Positions 57,779 through 64,000 of a DNA stretch of 64,000 nt are shown here, in pieces; position 1 is the stretch's first letter; each line of letters starts with the position of its first letter. Made by a program: the position numbers and the translations under genes. The stretch spans positions 15,004,001 through 15,068,000 of the forward strand of contig CM065304.1 of NCBI GenBank assembly GCA_033032175.1, in the 5' to 3' direction. Below the pieces are notes generated by a model. It did not search any database. It was given only the letters and a program-made list of their open reading frames with translations, and was not told the origin of the DNA. The stretch comes from Saturnia japonica. Lineage: Eukaryota; Arthropoda; Insecta; Lepidoptera; Saturniidae.

Positions 57779-58944
57779 GTAATAAGTTTTTTATAATCTG
57801 TACCACTAGACCTATTCTGTGACCAGGGTGTGAGTTTAAAACGTATGCTCGCAAATCGATTCCTACCAAGTTTATTGGCTCGATAATGACACTTTTCTTG
57901 CAATCAGCAAATTATTGCGCGCGCTATGTGAAGGAATCATAAATAAAGTGAATGGTCAAATTAAATAAATATTTATTTAATCATAACAATTAACTGTTTC
58001 TCATCAAACAGTTATGATAAAAACCGGTTTCAATCCGACATGTATACGTCATTTGGCGTAAAATACAAGTTCTGTCATAAATTAGAATTTATGGGCTAGA
58101 GTTTGCTTTGTGGTTTTATCGGTGACATCGAAAATAAAATAAACAGTTTATTGGGTTATAAATACTGAATATGAGAATTTATTCATTTATAGTATTCATT
58201 TTAATGTAGCAGTTAAAGTATTTTTTCTAATTTACTAAGTTTTATAGCATTATATATTTATTTATAATTTAATAAGATTTTTTTTTAGTATCCAACATTA
58301 TTATTGCAAGCGATTGCAGTTACTCTTTATCCGAGAACTTGTTTAACCTGAACTAAAAAATATTATCATGTAGACTTTGTATTTATCAATATCACAAGAA
58401 ATTTTCTACGTTATATTTGATAGAGAATAAAGTTTTGATGATAAAATATTTCATACTTTCATGACATTTTCGTATTCCCTTTCCTTGCGTCGTAAATATA
58501 ACGAATATAACGAATTTAGAATTTGGGTATTCGTGCTGTTTTCTTATTTATACACGTGCAAAACCCAAAAGTACTTGCGATACCTAGTTTGATAGCCAAT
58601 TTATGAAAATTTACAGGTATAAATACAATATTACTACTAGACCCGTGCGAATATATCGGACATTATTACAGAATGTAAACAATCTAATCAATAGTTGTCA
58701 TGAAGGTTAAACGGATGGTTAATAGATGGCACCTTCTACATGTTAGTTGAATATGTGTCGTTGGTGAATGCATTCCTAATGAAAACATTTAAACTTTTTT
58801 TTTACGAAAACATTCAATTTAATTAATTTTTCTATTTTTAGCTAATAGCGGAGAACATAAGGCTTAACATTGTGTTTGAATCATTAATTTTGATCAAGAA
58901 TTATGGTAGAAATAAGGCTTTGCCACAAAAAAAAACAAACACCA
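57779..58944. other. Intronic DNA, nothing recognised
   Basis: AT-rich DNA after exon 41. One short hairpin (aactgttt ctcatc aaacagtt, near 58000) is visible. No exon could be placed in phase. Confidence 0.5.
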
Positions 58945-59540
58945 TTGAGAAATGATATTGGTCTTTACCTATGAAATTGCCGTTTTGTATGAAAAAATTT
59001 AAACGAATTTTTTTCATGTATTTTTTATTTGTATTAATCGAAGTAATCACCCATGCAATCAATGCATCTTTGCCAGCGCAGTTGCAGTTTATTGATGCCC
59101 TTCTTAAAGAAATCAGCTGGACGGGAGGCAACAAATTCTTCAAAGGCATTTTGTACTGCCTCTCGGGTATTGAATTTTTTTCCCGCCAAGGAGTTATCCA
59201 AATTTTGGAAAAAGTAGTAGTCTGTAGGCGCAAGGTCTGGTGAGTAGGGCGGATGACGAATAACTTCCAACCCCAGTTCTTGCAACTTGGAGACCGTCTG
59301 CTGTGCAGTATGAGGTCGCGCGTTGTCGTACAGGAGCAGCGGAGACCAGCGATTGACCAATGCTGGTTGGAGATGTGCCAGCTTCTCCATCATTGTGTTC
59401 AGTTCTTCACAGTACACATCTGCAGTAATGCTCACCCTGTTTGGTAAGAAGCTGTGATGAATCACACTGGCGCTAGACCACCAAACAGTAACCATCACAT
59501 TTCTATGTAAAATAAGCGCGTGCGTGCGCCTACTATACAA
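58945..59540 (-). mobile_element. Mariner element, same type as 5261, C-terminal half
   Basis: The left inverted repeat (ggtctttacctatgaaattg, ccgttttgtatg) is almost that of the mariner at 5261. The transposase frame 59540-59034 is open: VMVTVWWSSASVIHHSFLPN (first D position lost upstream), PLLLYDNARPHTAQQTV (second D) and HPPYSPDLAPTDYYFFQNLD (third D, 34-type spacing), to the end. Everything before about 59510 is replaced by unrelated GC-rich DNA, so the N-terminal half and the right end are missing. The intact remaining frame suggests a fairly young copy. Confidence 0.75.
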
Positions 59541-59940
59541 TGTGCTATGTCAATCTATACAGAGCGGGACCGCGCACCGAGGGCGCGAACGCGACGGAAA
59601 CGATTCCCTCGTAATCTGTATAACCGACGGCGGATAACACGCTACGGTAACCAGCTGTCTGGAAACCAGTGCGTGCGAGCCCCTCCCACTACGTGCGACC
59701 AACCCTGTTCACACCCGAAACTACTAGGCGTGAAGAGGGCGAAACATCAAGGTACACACACGCAGTGAGGTGCCTGCTGGTAGGCGCGGCGATGACGTAG
59801 CACGGAGCGGAATGGACTGGGTCGCTGGCGGGTTGAACTTAGTGAAGATGCGAAGAAATGACACACAGGCACCACAATAAAATTTGCTGTATTCTTCAAG
59901 ACAATACACTTTGTTAATACTATATCTTCTGGGTACGGAT
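59541..59940. other. GC-rich DNA of unknown origin between two mobile elements
   Basis: Joins the broken mariner to the broken retroposon. Contains agggcgcgaacgcgacggaa and ctgcgtgtgt-like patches. Open frames here look like chance products of base composition. Confidence 0.35.
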
Positions 59941-59949
59941 TCTTCCAGT

Positions 59950-60175
59950 TTCAGTCTTATATGCCTCAGATAGGAATAGATCCGACCTCAGACACAAAGT
60001 CCAACGCGCCGTGACCACTCTCGGGAAGTGGTTTAACGAGTGGCGAATAGCCGTCAATCCCTCGAAGAGCGCCGCGATGCTCTTCGATGCGGATTCGTCA
60101 CAGATACCGTGGAAGCTTAAACCTGTTAAGCTCTACGATAATCCGATTCCGTATGTAAGAGAAAAGTACGTACGT
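59950..60175 (+). pseudogene. Jockey-like RT palm/thumb fragment, opposite strand to the rest
   Basis: Open on the + strand: SDLRHKVQRAVTTLGKWFNE, then WRIAVNPSKSAAMLFDADSS and PVKLYDNPIPYV. In Jockey-type RTs this follows the YADD motif, yet the rest of the element at 60175-63556 is on the - strand. The YADD segment itself is missing. Near gtacgtacgtaagta the sequence switches strand. Confidence 0.7.
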
Positions 60176-60177
60176 AA

Positions 60178-61691
60178 GTATGAAAATGGCAGTGGGCTAT
60201 GGCTACATTGAAGATGCAGACCAAAAGAGCTATGAGGCGATCGGGAAGAAGTCTAAGTACTTCATTCCTGATCCCGTCGGGACCTGGTGCTTTTCTAAGC
60301 TTAAGGCTTTTTATAATGGAAAGAACCTCCTCAGACGTGACTGGGGACAGGGAGTCTGTCGCGGGGAGCTTATCCAGCTCCCGCACGCATCCATCGATAC
60401 CCTCGACCCGGTCGGTATTTGCATCGACACTGTTCGGAGAGCACTGGCTCTCCAAACAAGTGGCGAGGCACTCCGCCTTGTCGCTGCTATCGAAAGCGAG
60501 TGGTATACCGGGACCCCTCTCGAGGGGGGGCATAAGATAAGAAGCCTCTATTTTGAGGCTGTGAGCTAATTTCCAGTAAGCCAGATGCGACGGCCTTAGC
60601 CCTTCGACGAGGGCGTCCCATCTGTGACTTCTGAGTTCTAATATACGGGCTTTAACCGATCTTTGAAGTGCGCGTAAACGTGCGCGGTTTTCCTCGGTCG
60701 GATACTGGTCGTGCGCACGAGTCGCCTCGTTCTTTTCCGTCAACAACGCCCGCACGTCGGCAGGGAGTACGAAGCGACGATCGCTCGCCTCTTCGACCTC
60801 TCTCGAGGCCTCTCCGATGCCGACCTGCAGGTGGTCGACCAGGGAATCGATCGCGAGATCTACATCCGCAACGGACCCCAATACGTCCGGGATCCTATCT
60901 AAACTGGACGAGGACGGCCTGTCCGCAAGATAATGTTTTAACTTAGCATAGTCAACCACTTGGACCGAAGGAGGGCTAGAGTCGTCTGGTTGACCTAGCT
61001 GCATGATGACCGGACGGTGGTCGGAGTCGAGCTCGTGTACGACCCGAATGAGTCGTAACCGAAGCGCGATACCTTTAATGAGAGCTACATCAAGCACTGT
61101 CGGTAAACAGTTGTCTTGAAAGTGGGTGGGAGTGGGAGGCGCTATGACATCAAAGTTTAGCACGTTCGTTAACTCTTCGAGTTTAACCCCATTTCTGGAG
61201 TCTCTCCAATTGTTAAACGAAGTGTGTCCACAATTGAGGTCACCCGCTATAATGACCGATTCACCGAGCGAAAGTAGCTTTTCTAGGTCAGACCTGAGAG
61301 GCTCTTTCCTCGGCGAGAGATAAACTGAAACTAACGTTATGGACGGGTGGTCGGTCATTCCTAGTCTACACACGGATACTTCCATGTTGGTAAGTATCGG
61401 AGGATCTACCGGCGTACAATATAACGATCGTTTGTAATAAATGAGAGTGCCGCCCCCGCGGCCGGCCCGGTCATTTCTTACAATATTGTAGTTCGCGATT
61501 TTTGGGTCACGTTTAGCACGCTTTAAGAGCGTCTCCTGCACTAAAAGAACATCTACTTGGTGATCTTTAAGAAAGGTCGCGACGAGATCACGCTGCGGAT
61601 ATAAGTTCCGTGCGTTAAAAAACGAAAGATTTAACGCTTTCGGTTTAAACTTAGCCATTGAAAGGCCCTTATTTATTGTTACTCGCCTCAC
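60178..61691 (-). pseudogene. Jockey-like ORF2: AP endonuclease and start of RT
   Basis: The endonuclease that nicks the target has all its usual motifs: LSFFNARNL (N), VDVLLVQETLL (E), RGGGTLIYYKRSLY, VIIAGDLNCGHTSF (D-x-N), TVLDVALIKG and ELDSDHRPVIM (S-D-H). An RT begins with SIIKSLKLRKAPGPDGIRNE and LLVCIFNVAIAHCHF and then ends at the strand switch. The first ATG of the frame overlaps the end of ORF1 by 23 nt; a later Met (MAKFKPKALNLSFF) is the more likely start of the folded domain. Truncated, so not functional. Confidence 0.8.
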
Positions 61692-62632
61692 GGTCGAGAC
61701 GTTGTAGCGTCTCTACGAGGCGGGGGAACGCGCAAGCGGTCTTGATGAGACCGAAGCGCTCCAAATGATCATTGTACTCAATGAGCTCGCGGATATCGTG
61801 CTCGCGAGTGAGCAGTATCATTAAGTCGTTACTATTAACGACAGCGTTGGCGGGCGCGCGGGGCGCAGGAGCGCGGGGCGCGGGAATATCCATAGCCATA
61901 AGGGGCTGTGGATTGGGGCGACGGGGGCCCCATGCGTTCTGCGATGAACGCACGGGTTGCGGTTGCACCGCGCGGGGTGTGGAGGGGCCGGCGGCGGTCG
62001 GGAGCTGGCGCGGGACTGGCAGCGCGGGAAATTCCCCTGACGCCAGCAGGGGTTGCGCTTTGATGGCTGAGGTGGGGGGCGCCGCCCGGGGGGCCGCCTG
62101 CCTCTGTGTACGTGGCCGCGTGGTACGCGGGGCCTTGGGGCAACCGCGATAATTCGCGGGATGCCCCTCCTCCCCGCATAACACGCAGCTCGGGGGGACG
62201 ACGGAGTCACGCTCGCGCGTGCACTCCCGGGTGGGGTGGTCCTCTCGGCACTTTACGCACCGCGGACGAGAGTGACAGTTACGGGCAGCGTGCCCGTACA
62301 GCTGGCAGTTGTGGCACTGCGCAGGCTGGTGGTTTTTGTATGGGGGCTCCACGTTAATCCCGGAGAGCCCGCACACCGTCTCTAGCTGAAAAATGGCCTT
62401 TCCCTCGGGGGAAAGGTCCAATATGGCCACTACCATTTGTAGTGGCCGCTTATCCTTACTGTACATCCGGTGTACTTCCCGGATGGGATAACTTTGCTCC
62501 TTGAGCGAGGAGCACACCTCCGACGGGTCGAGCTCCACCGGAATGCGGCGGATGACCACTCGGAGGACGCGCTCCTCCGCGAGAGAATAGGTGTAGAATT
62601 GCAGACCTTTCTGCCGGAGGAGGGTGGTGAGT
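61669..62632 (-). pseudogene. Jockey-like ORF1, zinc-knuckle half
   Basis: RNA-binding Gag-like protein. Starts upstream of VIRRIPVELDPSEVCSSL (an RRM-like esterase-free region usual in this group) and carries three zinc knuckles: CHNCQLYGHAARNC, CVKCREDHPTREC and CVLCGEEGHPANYRGC, then a Pro/Ala-rich part. A frameshift near 62632 separates it from the N-terminal half, so one of the two halves is out of frame. Confidence 0.75.
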
Positions 62633-63556
62633 TTCCGAAGAACTCACCGAAATGGAAATCCCGTTGACTATGTTTCTAACCTTGTAATACTCGAGTTTGA
62701 GTCTGCGCATTTCATTGCAGACTCCCATCCAGGCCGCCTTGTCCCGGATTATAATTGGAGGTGGGGCACGCTCTTTTTTCCCGCCGGCGGGCGCGGGGAG
62801 CTGGGAGGACGCGGGGTCGACGGCGCCCCTGACTACTGCATTAACTTTAACTTTAGGCGCCGGTTGAGCAGTCGGACTGCTACGCGCCGTTCGCTTACGC
62901 GACGTGACGACGGTAAAGCCGTCATTCTCAGTATCCATCTCCGGAGATGCATCCGGACCCGCGGGCGAAACTAATTCGACCGGAAGGGCCGAAAAAGAAT
63001 TAGTGGTTTTTACCGCGGTTTCCGTGGATCGCGCGGGACGGACGTACGGGCTATTTTTAGCAACCCTAGATTGTGACCGCGAATTACGCGGCCCTCGCCT
63101 GACGGAGGCGGGGCTTGACCCGCGCGATTGGCTAGTCGGGACAGGGTGCGTGGCCGTAGGCGTGGCCACGGCCCCGGATGACGCGGCGGACGGACGCGCA
63201 ACGCTGCGCGCGGGACGTTTGGGCGCGACGCCGACTGGCGCGGCGCCAGTCGGTATAACGGTCGGAATAACGGTCGCGGCCGTGACGTCATCGGCCGCCT
63301 TGCTACCTGAAGCGGCCGCCTCGCTACCTGTAGGGGCCTGACGAGTCGCTGTCGCAGCGGTGCGACGCGCGGCGGGAGCGTTATTATTATTTTTGAATTC
63401 CTCTATGATAGAGGGATTACGAACAAGGACGAAGTTTTGGAATTTGAGATTTTCGAACTCCATGGACTTTATTCTGGCCTGCAACCCGTTAACGCAGGCG
63501 ACCAAATCATTAATTGTTTTTGCCATCTCGGCGGCATTGAGTGGGGTTTGGGACAT
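62632..63556 (-). pseudogene. Jockey-like ORF1, N-terminal half
   Basis: Starts at ATG 63556 with MSQTPLNAAEMAKTINDLVA and a coiled-coil-like LQARIKSMEFENLKFQNF, followed by a long Ala/Pro/Arg low-complexity region and, near the end, DKAAWMGVCNEMRRLKLEYY. The frame runs on to 62456 but the part after about 62632 no longer matches the family. Confidence 0.7.
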
Positions 63557-63990
63557 GATTTTAAATTAAAGGCCTCCCTGCCTTAGGGGCAGGGGGTGCG
63601 CCAAAATTTATAACGACTATCCGAGTCGGGCAAAAGTCCTGTGGTCGAGGTGCAATGACACACAGGAAGGACCTATCAATCCTAAGGAGCCCTAACAAGC
63701 CCGGGGCCGAGGACGCAGACCGGTAATTAAACCGGGCTAGGCCCAAACAGGTTCCCGGGGATGGAGTGTGCAGGATCGGAAGGTTTGGCAGGAGACACTT
63801 GGGGCAAGACTATGCGATAACCGCAAAGGCCTAGATTCCCAGGCCCGTCCGAGTCTGGCTGTTTGCCTCTGAAGGAGACAACCAGCGGGCTGCTCGGGTC
63901 ACGCCCCACTTGCCTTCGTTGGCACCGTCAGGTATCCAGCAAGTGACCACAAAACCGTGGATTTACAAAAAAAAACAAGCAAGCAAGTCG
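63557..63990 (-). promoter_or_regulatory. 5' untranslated region of the Jockey-like element
   Basis: Non-coding GC-rich sequence before ORF1, up to an A-rich run (aaaaaaaaaac near 63968) that may be the flank. Non-LTR elements of this kind usually carry an internal promoter here; I see no core motif that proves it. Confidence 0.35.
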
Positions 63991-64000
63991 CACCGAAAAG

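Larger units (their letters stand above)
56204..57513 (-). mobile_element. DD41D-type mariner, near full length
   Basis: Left end: TA then caaggtgtccagaaagggta and ttgggtatttgt. Right end reversed: gggtatttgt then a (TA)n run and aaggt. The inner inverted repeats agree (gggtatttgt); the outer part on the right has been replaced by a TA microsatellite. Size about 1.3 kb, as usual for mariners. It lies in the intron before exon 41, antisense to the host gene. Confidence 0.75.
60175..63990 (-). mobile_element. Jockey-like non-LTR retrotransposon, 5' part
   Basis: GC-rich block with ORF1 (two CCHC-bearing frames), an overlapping ORF2 start and a 5' untranslated region reaching the window edge. 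The RT is cut after its first motifs. No poly(A) tail is seen, since the 3' half is inverted or lost at 60175. The order ORF1 (zinc knuckles), endonuclease, RT is that of the Jockey group. Confidence 0.75.

Noticed and set aside
61772..63341. + strand open frames rich in Arg, Gly and Ala
   Set aside because: Shadows of the Jockey-like ORF1 on the other strand.
1..64000. Endogenous virus or an undescribed defence or enzyme system
   Set aside because: All long frames are explained by the host gene, non-LTR retroposons or mariners; no capsid, envelope, integrase, nuclease operon or toxin-like frame was seen.

Overview
The window looks like a piece of a lepidopteran (moth or butterfly) nuclear genome. 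The background is AT-rich, every coding stretch is cut by GT-AG introns, and the introns are packed with insect mobile DNA: Helitron-like elements, tRNA-type SINEs, mariners, an R1-like and several Jockey-like retroposons, plus a repeat ending in a 'cttggccggttttt' tail that I associate with Lepidoptera. No bacterial, plasmid, CRISPR or viral gene was found.

The one host gene I can support runs on the + strand from 843 to 57778 and continues past both edges of what is visible. I reconstructed 41 coding exons by hand. All 41 keep one open reading frame across every junction (5570 nt, about 1857 residues), with AG acceptors and GT donors throughout. The protein is a large, mostly beta-rich, non-enzymatic protein that reads as the middle and later part of a VPS13-family bridge-like lipid-transfer protein, most likely VPS13B. 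The N-terminal chorein exons and the C-terminal exons lie outside. The symbol is an inference from style and motifs, not from a search.

Layout: 1-113 Helitron end; 843-2444 exons 1-3; 2445-8181 a 5.7 kb intron with a Helitron, a foldback element, a dead mariner and a hAT-like MITE; 8182-31000 exons 4-21 with introns full of Helitron-like elements, SINEs and a 317-bp foldback element (24194-24510); 31001-35095 an intron holding a 5'-truncated R1-like retrotransposon with a visible 15-bp target duplication; 35096-46602 exons 22-33; 46603-49534 an intron with a truncated mariner and a Jockey fragment; 49535-57778 exons 34-41, with a Jockey 3' end and a nearly intact DD41D mariner; 57779-64000 an intron (or downstream DNA) with a third mariner type and a GC-rich Jockey-like retroposon on the - strand whose reverse transcriptase is broken by an inverted junction near 60175.

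No multi-gene pathway or operon is present and I do not see a new biological system. The most unusual points are a candidate alternative last exon that would give the lipid-transfer protein a membrane helix (53872-54112), the head-to-head break in the Jockey-like element, a Helitron carrying an inverted copy of its own 5' end, foldback elements with long arms, and a 22-nt microexon. Element ends and exon boundaries were read by eye; in-phase exons that I missed are possible in the long introns.
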